This document shows, piece by piece, positions 47,801 through 56,204 of a DNA stretch of 64,000 nucleotides (position 1 is the stretch's first letter; every line of letters begins with the position of its first letter). The translations under genes and the position numbers were made by a program. The notes under the pieces were generated by a model. It saw only the letters and a list, made by a program, of their open reading frames with translations, was not told the origin of the DNA and did not search any database. The stretch is from contig NC_079515.1 in the NCBI RefSeq assembly GCF_000801105.2, forward strand, positions 13,206,001 to 13,270,000. The letters run 5' to 3'. Source of the DNA: Raphanus sativus. Taxonomy: Eukaryota; Streptophyta; Magnoliopsida; Brassicales; Brassicaceae.

Positions 47801-48049
47801 TTGACAGCTAATTCCGGAACAAACCGGTTATTGATCTAATCTAAAATGTACAATCAGACCGTAAATGAACCGATAATAAACCAATATCCTGCAACCAAAA
47901 AAAAAAGGTTCAGCCTTTCCATATGATATATGGGAGGAGATGAATTTATGCGAAACAAGTTTTAAACTTGCCGGGAAAATCACGAAAGGCTCTGACTTTG
48001 CATACTCAACGCCAAACCCACCTCTTCCTCGTCCTCCTCTGTAAGCCAT
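41887..48049 (-). CDS. RNA polymerase III subunit RPC7/Rpc31-like, with copia insertion at exon 2
   Basis: Eight exons on the minus strand: 48049-47972, 42878-42764, 42691-42560, 42488-42438, 42343-42297, 42231-42139, 42035-41981 and 41903-41887, in phase throughout, coding for 195 residues. The N-terminus is MAYRGGRGRGGFG, followed by KSEPFVIFP and, in exon 2, DITLPDRKSI. A basic block KPKKKKSHERG and DYLVLRPDNFPKELLGG follow, and the C-terminus is strongly acidic (EEFDDDDDDYNGPEDND). This architecture matches the Rpc31/RPC7 family, part of the pol III initiation subcomplex that makes tRNA and 5S rRNA. Intron 1 starts with GC (CCG then GCAAGT), a rare donor type. A 5-kb copia element (42882-47886) sits exactly at its acceptor; the target duplication leaves an AG before each copy. 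Only use of the distal AG (42880-42879) preserves the frame. Whether the allele works is therefore open. Confidence 0.82.
42882..43117 (-). repeat. 3' LTR of the copia element
   Basis: 236 bp. Contains a TATATAA motif on the minus strand (about 43022-43028). Confidence 0.95.
43118..43130 (-). other. Polypurine tract of the copia element
   Basis: Minus strand reads CTTGAGGGGGAA immediately before the TATTGG start of the 3' LTR. The stop codon of the polyprotein overlaps this region. Confidence 0.8.
43125..47600 (-). CDS. Copia gag-pol polyprotein, open but with altered protease motif
   Basis: 1491 residues without interruption; the true start may be the Met of MVVSLRRSRRTGRF about 23 residues in. 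Domains in order: gag with a CCHC knuckle (CSHCGNTGHVIDRC), aspartic protease at about 475-490, integrase with HHCC finger (WHQRFGHSSF, then CDVCHRAKQKK) and a D-D-E core (HIDVWGPF, VRADNA, NSVVERKHQH), reverse transcriptase (LDISNAFLNGDL, YVDDIII) and RNase H (FADADWGSCHDTRQTVSG, SSSSAESEYRAM). The protease motif reads WIVDSDATHH: the third residue of the D-S/T-G triad is Asp481 rather than Gly (codon 46160-46158). Because that Gly is nearly invariant, protease activity is doubtful, although the frame is otherwise complete. The element order and YVDD box fit Ty1/copia. Confidence 0.93.
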   Translation of the reverse strand: MSSVSTYFFDLCFLLSFSCVAAMVVSLRRSRRTGRFTRAGSSNLRAGGSASPLEAVAAPLVPDSLSLSTVMNPDSVHSPLFLHHADHPGLLLVSINLDGSNYTQWCSAMKIALDAKNKIAFVDGSLPRPVSDTPLFRIWSRCNSMVKSWLLNTVSPQIYGSILSFDDATEIWVDLHNRFHKTNLPRTFQLVQQIQDLHQGSLDLSSYYTTLKTLWDNLDGTESPETCLCCKSTSCLSQRAAKAKIERGRIINFLAGLNEKYSIVRSQILMRKPLPDLAEICNILDQDDSQRQFNSVIAPTAFQVSHGAPQSSALTASSNSIPSGSSAGDSNASSPSAANAFQRKPGAICSHCGNTGHVIDRCYKLHGYPVGWKKGKWNADKPQQTKPPAVAPNIAVQNAPSPVSGLDDLVGKLNKDQIQNFIAYFSSQLQLQPDHNTSQASASQPNDQSGISFSSSTFSFIGILSVTQCATDKNTWIVDSDATHHVSHQREAFHTLDTSVEHFVNLPNGSTLRVSGIGQININATLKLQNVLFIPEFRLNLLSVSSLTSDVGAQVTFDSGSFTIQDPIRGSTIGSGRRIAKLYVLDAATSSAVSASSFANNVVDASIWHQRFGHSSFERIDLLSDVLGFSKTKNKGLLHCDVCHRAKQKKLSYHLRPKLCSKPFELLHIDVWGPFSEPTHEGFKYFLTIVDDHTRVTWVYLLKHKSDVLTVFPEFITMVEIQYDAQIKSVRADNAPELRFDALYKAKGIISYHCCPETPEQNSVVERKHQHLLNVARALLFQSGVPLSHWGDCVLTAVFLINRTPSSVIGNKTPFEMLTSKPPDYSNLKTFGCLCYASTSPKGRHKFQDRARACAFLGYPSGYKGYKLIDVQSHQIFISRNVVFHENLFPFLQPSLSADQAAFFPHPHSETDVSAAAPSSVPATDPQPSTRRVSKPPRHLKDYDCSTEHPISNFVSYDGLSDPYRIFINAVNSIPEPRNFAQACKLKEWCDAMGIEITALEENNTWLVCSLPEGKRAVGCKWVFKVKLNADGTLERYKARLVAKGYTQQEGIDYVETFSPVAKLSTVKLLLAVAAAKNWSLSQLDISNAFLNGDLDEEIYMSLPPGYSPRQGESFPPNAVCKLKKSLYGLKQASRQWFLKFSETLLGLGFKVSSGEHTLFLKHSGSAYMAVLVYVDDIIIASSCDKATELLKTALHASFKLRDLGTLRYFLGLEIARSSAGISICQRKYVLDLLTDTGLLGCKPSSIPMDPSTKLSIEDGELLPNAELYRRLVGKLLYLTFTRLDITFAVHKLCQFTSSPRAPHLQAAYKVLHYLKGTVGLGLFYSSTSDLKLSAFADADWGSCHDTRQTVSGLCVFVGSSLITWKSNKQDTVSSSSAESEYRAMSEAVKEMIWFRNLMEDLWIETREAAPLYCDNTAAIHIANNAVFHERTKHVERDCHIVREWVKKGLVRTLHVRTANQLADMLTKPLYPSPFRHLMSKMEFIDIYAPS
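47639..47650 (-). other. Primer-binding site of the copia element
   Basis: Minus strand reads TGGTATCAGAGC directly after the 5' LTR, the standard plant copia site complementary to initiator tRNA-Met. Confidence 0.9.
47651..47886 (-). repeat. 5' LTR of the copia element
   Basis: 236 bp. The TATA-like motif of the other LTR reads TACATAA here because of the difference at 47795. Confidence 0.95.
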
Positions 48050-49139
48050 CTACGAGGACTGCCTTACCAACAATGGGGTTTTCGAACGTCGTCTTTCAGA
48101 AACAAGCGAGAAAGCCAGTTTAGGGGTTCCCTTTATATTTCCCTTTTTTTTTAATTAAGAATTATATTTTACTACGTATTGCACTATAGTCCCTTTACTA
48201 CTTTCTATTTTGCCGATTAATTAAATTTGGTAAATATTTTTTTCTGTGATAAGTGTCATTTACATATTTTTTTTAAGTTGATTTTTTTTTGTTTTTAACC
48301 TATAAATTGAAAAAATCTTCAAATTTTACAACAACTTAATCCTAAAAACAAAAAGAACTCTCTAACCGTAAAACCTTTTGAATATTTAACTTTTTGAAAT
48401 CACCACGTCCAAAAGTGAACATATCATCTGAAGTTGCATGTTTTAAACTGTTTCTTTTTTATATAAAACTTTCAATCAACTACTTTTTTTTAATTTTTGA
48501 TTGTTTTTTATATTAAAAACAGAAATCAGTTAACAATTCTATGAGTGACATGTGTCAAATATTTTCAAAAAAAAATTGAAAACAAGAATGTTTAAAGTTA
48601 AATATCTATAACTGTTTTTTCCTATTATCTTTGTAACTGCGTTTATAACTTCTAAATGATTTTCAAACTACATAAATAATCATATAATTTAACTTTTTGA
48701 AACCAATCTATATTTTTCTTTAAATTCAAAATTATCATTTAAGACGTCTATATTCAAATGACATGTATAATACATATATTTGTTGGTTTGAAATTTGAAC
48801 ATACAGAATTGTTTAAAACACTTACAGATGTTCTCTTTAATTTATTCCACTTAAATTGGATTTTTTAAAGAATTCTGTATGTTCAAATTTATTAGAGTCA
48901 AAAGTAATAAATAAAAAGAAGAATTTAATCATAAATCACATTTAAAAAGAAGGAAATAATTTGACTTATCAAAAGACTAATCTGAAGAAAGTGAAATTGT
49001 CTTATTATGGAGAGTGTTGACCACGCCTTTAACTTCTTTGAACCACATCATATTAACTGATAAAAAAGCTTAAAAGGTGGTTTGTTTTTAGGGAAATCCA
49101 GCTGACTAAAACGAACCATAGTGTTGAAATCGGCTTAGT
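48050..49139. other. RPC7-like upstream region and AT-rich sequence
   Basis: 48050-48150 is the presumed promoter and leader of the RPC7-like gene. 48150-49139 is AT-rich without genes. 48897-48956 is copied at 55679-55738. Confidence 0.5.
48897..48956. repeat. 60-bp direct repeat, copy 1
   Basis: A block containing CATAAATCACATTTAAAA and AATAAATAAAAAG recurs at 55679-55738 with few changes, in the same orientation. The two copies bracket the gypsy gag fragment plus hAT element. Confidence 0.75.
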
Positions 49140-49512
49140 TCATCCGAGCCCAAAATATGGTAAGTATTGTCTCCTCTGTATTTTGAACCACTCTGAATAA
49201 TTCTGAATAGTTCAAAACCTCTAAAAGCTTCATTTTTGTGTAGAGACTCTCATGGATGTGAGCTGGTCTTGAATGAGCTTTGACCTTTATGAGCAGTGGA
49301 TTTGATGCCCAAATCATACCTTCCTCCTTGAAAAAGTTTTGTCCACAAAACTTGTTCATGCGACATAGTAGTGTCCCTTAAATGTTGCTGGACCTCTTGT
49401 GATGGCTCCTCCCTTTCAGTGAGAATTGTTGGCAATAGATACTCATCTGGTGGATCAAGCGGTTCATGTTCTTTATTTCCAAGTTCAATTTGGACAGCCT
49501 GTTGGACCAACC
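49140..49512 (-). pseudogene. Retrotransposon gag-like fragment, left part
   Basis: Minus-strand open pieces containing DPPDEYLLPTILTEREEPSQ and RYDLGIKSTAHKGQSSF resemble frames found next to gag in Brassicaceae retroelements (from memory). It is continuous with 54713 onward once the hAT element is removed. Confidence 0.5.
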
Positions 49513-49739
49513 CCTATCAATAGGAATGTCAAAAGAACCTGTGGACCGCGGGCCGAGCCCAAAAGAACCTGTGGCGGGGCGGGTTTGGGCCGGCTTTTTT
49601 TAGGCCATTTCTTCGCGGGACTGGCGGGCAGGCTCTTCAGCGGGTTGGGCCTTTTGCGGGATTGGGCCGCGGTTGACTTGCGGTTTTATGGAGTCCCGCA
49701 AACCCTATCTCTTCCTTTTCCTTTTCTGCCTCCACCTGA

Positions 49740-51250
49740 AACAAACGAGAGAGAGAGTGCGATAATGAAGGCGATGCGGCGTGAAGGAGCTCCGATGACC
49801 GTGTTTCAAGGTCGACGATGCTTCCCATCTACCATTCGCCGTCTATCTCCTCCGGGGAAGCTTCTTAGAGCCATCACAAGAAGAGGAGTTGCATCTTACC
49901 ACCGAAGAAGATCCAGCTCCGGCCATGGTTTCTTCATCGATGGTGCTCCTGCTATCTTTTACGGTTCACGCATGTCACAATCTCACAGGTAAGGAAAGAT
50001 TCTTGTTTTTTGTTGTGGTTTTTATTGTCGGCACTAACCAATTATTTTATCTTCTTGTACATGCGCTTCTGGAGCTTCTCTGCATTGGTCCACCAGCGGA
50101 GCTTCTAACCTTCTCAGATGCAACGCCGGAGCTTGTATTCTTCTAATATCCACCACCAGAGATTCTCCCTCGCTGGAAGCATGGTCGTCTTCTCCATTGC
50201 TCCTCTTTATTTACTTGTTCATCGACATATTCGAAGGTTTAACCTTGCTAATAACTCCTTCAATAGTTGCTTACTTAATAATAAAATTAGGACGGAAAAA
50301 GGAATTGGTATGTTAGGCACAAGTTCAGGTTCAAGTTCAATGCATCTGTCATTACATTTACTTTCCGTAAAGAACTTTACTTCTGTCTTTGAATTGAACC
50401 ACTGATCTGGTTTGATCTGGTTACTACGTGTCTATGTTTTTTAGGCCCGTTTCTTCTTTTTTGTTTCTTTTGAAAGTACTAATTAGATGATATTTTTTTC
50501 TTGGCGTTGAGTGACATTGTAGAGATGAAACCGGTTCCAGTGTCCTAATGTGTTTTGTTTATTTTTTGTTCTTTTTTTGTATTTGTCTCTGTGATGTCTC
50601 TGGTTATGTTAAGTATCTGATTAGTGTTTTGTTTTTGCAGGTGAAAAAGGGTCAAAACAGGGTCCTGTACTCCTGTTCGTGCGAGCTTGGTGGAGAAAGT
50701 GCAAAGCTTAAACAAGTAGGCGGATGGTGGTGGGGGAAAAAGCTGCTGTAGGCTCAAAACGATATAGAAGGTGTTCACTTGATGTATGTTTTGGTCGCAC
50801 ACCAGCTAGATCCTCCACCACCACCAGCCTCCTTGTTTAGTGAAGGAGTCAACACGGAGCTTCCAAGATTGTAAGGTGTTACTTAGGCTAGTGTTACTAC
50901 AAAAGAGATTTGAAAGCTGTGTAAGTTGTCTATAATTCTTACCTTGATGTAAACTATCCTTGATTCACTCTCTGATTTATGTTTTTGTTTTGTATATCTC
51001 GAGATGATGAGTGATTTGTCAACGAAGGAGATTTATGTTGTGAGGAGGAGCTCAATCGGTTATAGCTGCCTTGAAGATGATGGAGTTATGGTGAGCAAGG
51101 AGATGATAAGTGATGGTGAACAAGGAAGGAGAAGACAAATACATACAGCAGCTGCTCCTGTATAGCCGCTTTAAGGACCTCAGGTTAGTAAGCTCTTAGT
51201 TTCTTAAACGTGTATGTGTGATAAAACAATCTTGTTTAGCTGGGTTTGCT
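49740..51250 (+). other. 5' part of hAT 1, origin unclear
   Basis: About 1.5 kb between the left end and the transposase. An open frame from 49766 (MKAMRREGAPMTVFQGRRCF) and a possible exon after TTTTTGCAG at 50640 (VKKGQNRVLYSCSC) are visible. They may be untranslated exons of the transposase gene or captured host sequence. I do not recognise them. A 60-70-bp near repeat (ACAATCTTGTTT...TAGGTTATCG) occurs at 51228-51330. Confidence 0.35.
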
Positions 51251-51547
51251 TAGGTTATCGGATCACTGTCTTGTTGAGCATAGATAGATAGATAGACAAT
51301 CTTGTTTGTCTAGGTTTGCATAGGTTATCGTTAGGAATGTGTTTGGTTTGGTGCTTGTCCTCAAGCAAGTTTAAATTAAATATTATCAAAATTTAAAAAA
51401 CCCTAATAGGCTAAGTTTTAATTATATTATAATTAATTTAAAAATTTCCAAAATATTAAAAACCCTAATAGGCTAATAGTCCCACGTTCACACGACTTCA
51501 CCTCAAAAAAAAAAAACCTAACGCAAAACTTCAGAGAGACAGAGACC

Positions 51548-54192
51548 ATGGGATCAAGGAGCGATTCAGAAGAGCAGTTCACGATGGATACTAACTACAC
51601 TCCACCATCAACATTGGACTTCGCGAGTCAAGCTACTCTAGATGCTCTTGCTGCGCTTGAAGGGAACTCTGATCCAAGGGGAGAAGGTGGTGTAACTTCT
51701 GATGCTATTGGTGCAAAGACGCAAGCAAGCAAAAGAAAGGTGATGAGCCTTGACGATGAGACTGATGATTCTGATGTTGAAATCACTCCACCACCCCAAA
51801 CAAACATGCCTCGCAGAAAGAGCAGATTTGGAACAGCCACGGGGAAACCAATGTTGCAGTCCACAATAGATGGTGGCATAGGCTCGTCCTCAGAGGCTTG
51901 TAGAAAGAAGAAGCATGTACCTGTGAAATCAGTGATTCGGGGAGGGAGAAGGAAGACATTGACTCAGTCGCAAAAGGGCAAGGCCAAGGCTACCACTCCG
52001 CAAAAGAAGAAGAAGGTCGAGGAGATACCAGACTTTGATGACTCCTTGGAGGAAGAGGAGTTGGATGAAGAAGAGGAGTTGAATGAAGAAGAAATCGAAA
52101 TGGACAATAGGCAAAGATCAGATGTGTGGCCTGATTTCACGGTGGTCCACAAACCGAATGGGACGATGAAAGCTCAATGCAATCATTGCAGGAATGAGTA
52201 TGCTTGGCATTCCCACTCGCATGGAACCAGTGGGCTGAGAAGGCATCGTTTTAGATGTAAGGTGTATCAAAGGAAAAATAGAAATCAGCAGAAGATCAAT
52301 TTCGAAGGGAAGTTACACTGTGGCAAGTATGATCATACCGTCTTTCGGCAGATGGTAGCTAAGACGATAGTCCAGCATGATCTACCATACTCGTACGTAG
52401 AGTATGAGAAAGTGCGAGAAACTTGGACGTATTTGAATCCTGATGTGCAGACCATTTGTCGAAACACGGCTAGATCAGATGTATATCGACTATATGAAAG
52501 CTAGAGAGACGCATTGAGGAGAGACTTAGCTACACTTCCTGGTCGAGTATCATTGACATCTGACTTGTGGACGTCAGTAAAACGTGAAGGGTACATGTGT
52601 GTGACTGCACATTACATTGATCGGAACTGGAAGTTGAACAGCAAGATCATCACGTTTTGTGCTCTAGCGCCACCATACACTGGTATGAATGTTGCTATGC
52701 AGCTTCTTGAGTCGATGAAAGAGTGGGGAATTGAAAAAAAAAATTCTCAGTCACATTGGATAATGCTACAAGTAATGACTCGATGCAAGATATTGTGAAG
52801 TCCCAGCTAATGTTGACTGATGACTTGGTGTGTGGAGGAGAATTTTTCCATGTAAGATGGGCAGCTCACATACTTAACCTTATAGTGCAAGATGGGTTAA
52901 AGGTTATTAAAGGCGCTTTGCACAAAGTAAGAGAGCGTGTGAAGTATGTGTTATCATCTACATCGCGGGAGGTGTTGTTCGGAAAAGCAGTGGTTGCTGC
53001 GAATGTAAAAGAAACTCGGGGGCTGATATTGGATGTCTCGACCAGATGGAACTCGACTTACTATATGCTGCAAATTGCAGTAAATTACCGTAAGGCATTT
53101 GAGAAGTTTGAGTCATTTGACAAGTGAGGTTTTACAATGGCGCCCACAGCTGAAGAATGGACAAGAGCAAGTAATATCTGCACTTTTCTGGGGCCGTTTG
53201 CTGTGATCACAAAGATGATGTCTTGCACTAATTACCCGACATCTAATTTGTATTTCTACCAAGTCTGGATGATACATGATTGGCTCCGGAATAATGAGGA
53301 AAGTGATGATGAGGTTGTCAGATTCATGGTGCCACCAATGAAGGAGAAGTTTGACAAATATTGGGCTGATGTCAGTGGTCTTTTTGCAATGGCAGCAGTG
53401 TTTGATCCCCGATTTAAGCTATCAATTGTTGAGCATTGTTTAGGGAAGCTTGACATGAATACAAAAGATGTTAAGGTGAAGAACATGCGTGCGAGGCTCA
53501 GCATTCTCTTTGAGTCTTATGACAAAAAATCGAAGGCAAACTCCCCTTCTACGGAGCCACGTGAGACGGTTCCACCCAAAACATGTGAGCCAGTGTCCAC
53601 AGAAATGTTTGAGAACTACACTGTGAGTGTTCCTTTTAAAAGTAACTAGTATGTTTATTATTTTTGTCTTAGATATTTTTCTAAAAAAATTTATAGGATT
53701 TTTTTTGCATTTCGCAAAGTCAGTGGTGTTGGGAGTGGGAAGACACCTCTAGAAGCATATCTTGATGAACCACCTTTGGAATTTTCGAATTTTAAGAGCT
53801 TGAATATTCTTGACTTCTGGAAAGATAATGCTCATCGCTATGGTGATTTGGCTGGTATGGCTTGTGATCTATTAAGTATTCCAATCACAACAGTTGCTTT
53901 CGAGTCTTCTTTAAGTATTGGATCAAGAGTCCTCAACAAATACAGGAGCCGTCTACTCCCAAAAAATGTGCAGGCTCTGATATGCACTAGGAATTGGATC
54001 AGAGGATATGAATCATATCAAAATGGTAACTAATCTAGATTATCAAGCATTTTATTTTATTTTTATGAATCAAAATGGCTTTTACTAACTTTAATATTAA
54101 TACTTGCAGAAGAAGAAGTATTTGGTGAAGAAGATAAACCCCCATCAGTTGAATCAGCTGTTGGTGATGAAGTGGAAGTTGCAAAAGTGTGA
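51548..54192 (+). pseudogene. hAT transposase (BED-type zinc finger, RNase H-like), three breaks
   Basis: The N-terminal 170 residues are acidic and Lys-rich. A BED finger follows (VWPDFTVVHKPNG, CNHC, then HRFRC). The RNase H-like core shows LTSDLWTS with the first Asp, TLDNATSND with the second, and VRWAAHILNLIVQ. The C-terminal hAT dimerisation domain is intact ([20 protein letters not shown], then [13 protein letters not shown]). Introns lie near 53622-53692 and at 54026-54109; the end is TGA at 54190-54192. Breaks: TAG at 52502-52504, a shift in an A run near 52733-52742, and TGA at 53125-53127. The protein would cut and join hAT ends, but this copy cannot make a full-length product as read. 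Confidence 0.88.
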
Positions 54193-54712
54193 TTTGAGTT
54201 GCTGTTTCTTTTCATTTGGTGTTTTCAGTTGCTGTTTTTTTAATGACATTGTTTTAGTACTAGCAGCTTTGCATTGGTGTTTGGTTTTAATTTTATAAAT
54301 TCAGAAAACAACAGCATTTGGTTTTTTATGAAATTATGAGTTATGTTTTGATTCAGAAAAAAATAATTATGTCTTAAACTTTTCACTCTTGATCATGTAT
54401 AACAGGACATAACAAATTAACCAATGATTCTAAAGTGGACACGACATACATATCAGTATATAATCGTCAAGCTGAACTAATAACATTTTTTCCCAAATTA
54501 ACAGGATATGTCGCCAAGCTGGATGCAGACTGAAGTTATCCCGCGGGCCGGCCCGTTAGTACCAGGACTTTAGGCGGGACGGGATTGGGCCGAGGCTTTG
54601 GAGTACCGCAGCCCGCGCGGGACTGAACCGCAATGAACCGCAAATCGACGAGCCCGCTGCGGTCCGGGACGGGACGGGACGGGACGACCTGTTTGACATT
54701 CCTACCTATCAA

Positions 54713-55150
54713 CCATTGCATGTGTACCTTTGTATGTGCACACTTATCTCACCTCTCAGTGCATAAACAAACTGGTCCATGACATTCCTATTGCTTACTC
54801 ATGGATTGAGCTGAATGCAAAGATACTTGTATTGCTTGTAATACTCCTTGACTGTCTTATCATCTTGGCAAAGTATACGAAACTGCCTTCGTATTTCTTG
54901 ATACTGATCACGTGGGATGTATTGTTTCATCATCAGATTTTTCATCTCATCCCAAGTTGATTCCCAAAAATACCCACAATGATTTTTTTTTTGAAGTAGA
55001 TTGGTTCCACCAGTATTGAGCTTGGTTGATGAGTTGATCAGCTGCAATGTATACCTTCTCAAAATCTGGAAAGCCACAAGAATGGAAGAACTCATTCATC
55101 TTGTGCCCATTCAAAGTACTCATCAGGATCTGATCTTCCTGCAAAATAAT
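54713..55150 (-). pseudogene. Ty3/gypsy-type gag fragment, right part
   Basis: Minus-strand frames contain MNEFFHSCGFPDFEKVYIAA, QAQYWWNQS and WDEMKNLMMKQYIPRDQYQE, the core of the Retrotrans_gag domain, in two overlapping frames separated by a frameshift near 54980 (A/T run). The rest of the element lies left of the hAT insertion. Confidence 0.75.
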
Positions 55151-55347
55151 AATCTTCTTGCTTCAAAAGACTCTAAGAATGATTCACCATAATGCTGTTG
55201 CTGGGCTGGTTTTCCATATCTTTTCTTTGTATATTGTTTAAAGAAACCGAGAAAAACAAAACATAAAAGAAAGAAAGATGTACGAGATTTTTCTGGTTTT
55301 TTTTTGAGACTACAATGAAAAACAAAAGGATAGATGATATGAGCTTT

Positions 55348-55680
55348 TATCTCTGATACCAAATGATACAGCCTTAGAATTATACCTTAGTTTATCTCAC
55401 AAGAAATCAAAACCTACAGCTTAAATGGATTTAAGATCGCCACTCAAAGATGTGAAAGACTAAGAAATAAGATCATGAACCAGAGCCTAAGTGAATCCCA
55501 CACAAATACAAATGTTTAACACTTTTATCCTAAGAAAGAATCTCACATGACTTGGGATAAAAAAGAACAAGCATAAAAGCTTTCAAGAGAAAAATCTCGG
55601 TTTTTATTTAATAATCAAGTATGATTTTACAATGAGTTGCAAGAAGCTTTACATAGCTAGTGTACAATTTTATTATAGTC
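55348..55680 (-). repeat. Primer-binding site and probable LTR of the disrupted retroelement
   Basis: Minus strand reads TGGTATCAGAGATAAA next to 55364, where TGATACAGCC (plus strand) could start an LTR of about 315 bp reaching the repeat at 55679. A second LTR was not found, so the element is incomplete. Confidence 0.45.
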
Positions 55681-55738
55681 AAAATAAATAAATAAAAAGA
55701 GGAATTTAAGCATAAATCACATTTAAAAGAAGGGAATA
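55679..55738. repeat. 60-bp direct repeat, copy 2
   Basis: Matches 48897-48956 in the same orientation. Confidence 0.75.
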
Positions 55739-56204
55739 AGAATGCACAACATGAATGCACAACATCAATACATTAACATGGGACATAAAATTTTCTTTTA
55801 CATAAAAATGTATTGTATATATAAAAAATATTTATTATGCATAAAAATTGGTAATATACATATAAATAGGGCATAGTAGTACATATAAGTACAAAAGTTC
55901 CTCCCGCCATACTCCCCGATTTTTTCGATTTTTCAATAAATTGCTAGGTCCAATTCTTATTCCCTTCTCTTTAATAATGAAAGTAAAAAAATTTTGACCT
56001 AATTACACCACAGCCATGTTTATCGTTTTCTTACTTTTAGTTTTTAACAATTAATTTTCTTCTTATCACAAAATCTAAACGCAGACAAACAAACAAAGCA
56101 TGCCTAACAAATTTGACAAAGAATTTAAAAGGTAAAACTAAATGAAGTTTTTGTACTTATATGTACTACTATGCCCTATTATTAAAAAAAATTAAGCCTC
56201 TAAA
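55739..56204. other. AT-rich sequence without recognised genes
   Basis: Low-complexity DNA. ACATATAAGTACAAAAGTTC at 55880 is echoed in reverse complement near 56150 (TTTTTGTACTTATATGTACT), suggesting a short inverted repeat of about 20 bp. Confidence 0.45.

Larger units (their letters stand above)
42882..47886 (-). mobile_element. Young Ty1/copia element inserted at a splice acceptor
   Basis: LTRs of 236 bp each, target duplication TCCTG (42877-42881 and 47887-47891), primer-binding site and polypurine tract all in place, and one open frame of 1491 codons. LTR ends are TATTGG...CTAATA, i.e. TA...TA instead of the usual TG...CA; such non-canonical ends are known mainly in copia elements. The LTRs differ at two positions (42933/47702 and 43026/47795), about 0.85 percent, or roughly 0.3 million years at 1.5e-8 per site per year. 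It has the same orientation as the host gene. Confidence 0.95.
49521..54704 (+). mobile_element. hAT transposon 1, 5.2 kb
   Basis: Ends TAGGAATGTCAAAAGAACCT and its near-complement at 54704 (AGGTTTGACATTCCTA-like), with a perfect 8-bp target duplication CCTATCAA (49513-49520 and 54705-54712), the hallmark of hAT elements. Subterminal regions are GC-rich with repeated GCGGG and GGGACGGGAC motifs, in strong contrast to the AT-rich surroundings. It carries one BED-finger transposase gene with three breaks. Confidence 0.93.

Noticed and set aside
54536..54721. Arg/Pro-rich open frame at the hAT right end
   Set aside because: Comes from GC-rich subterminal DNA repeats.
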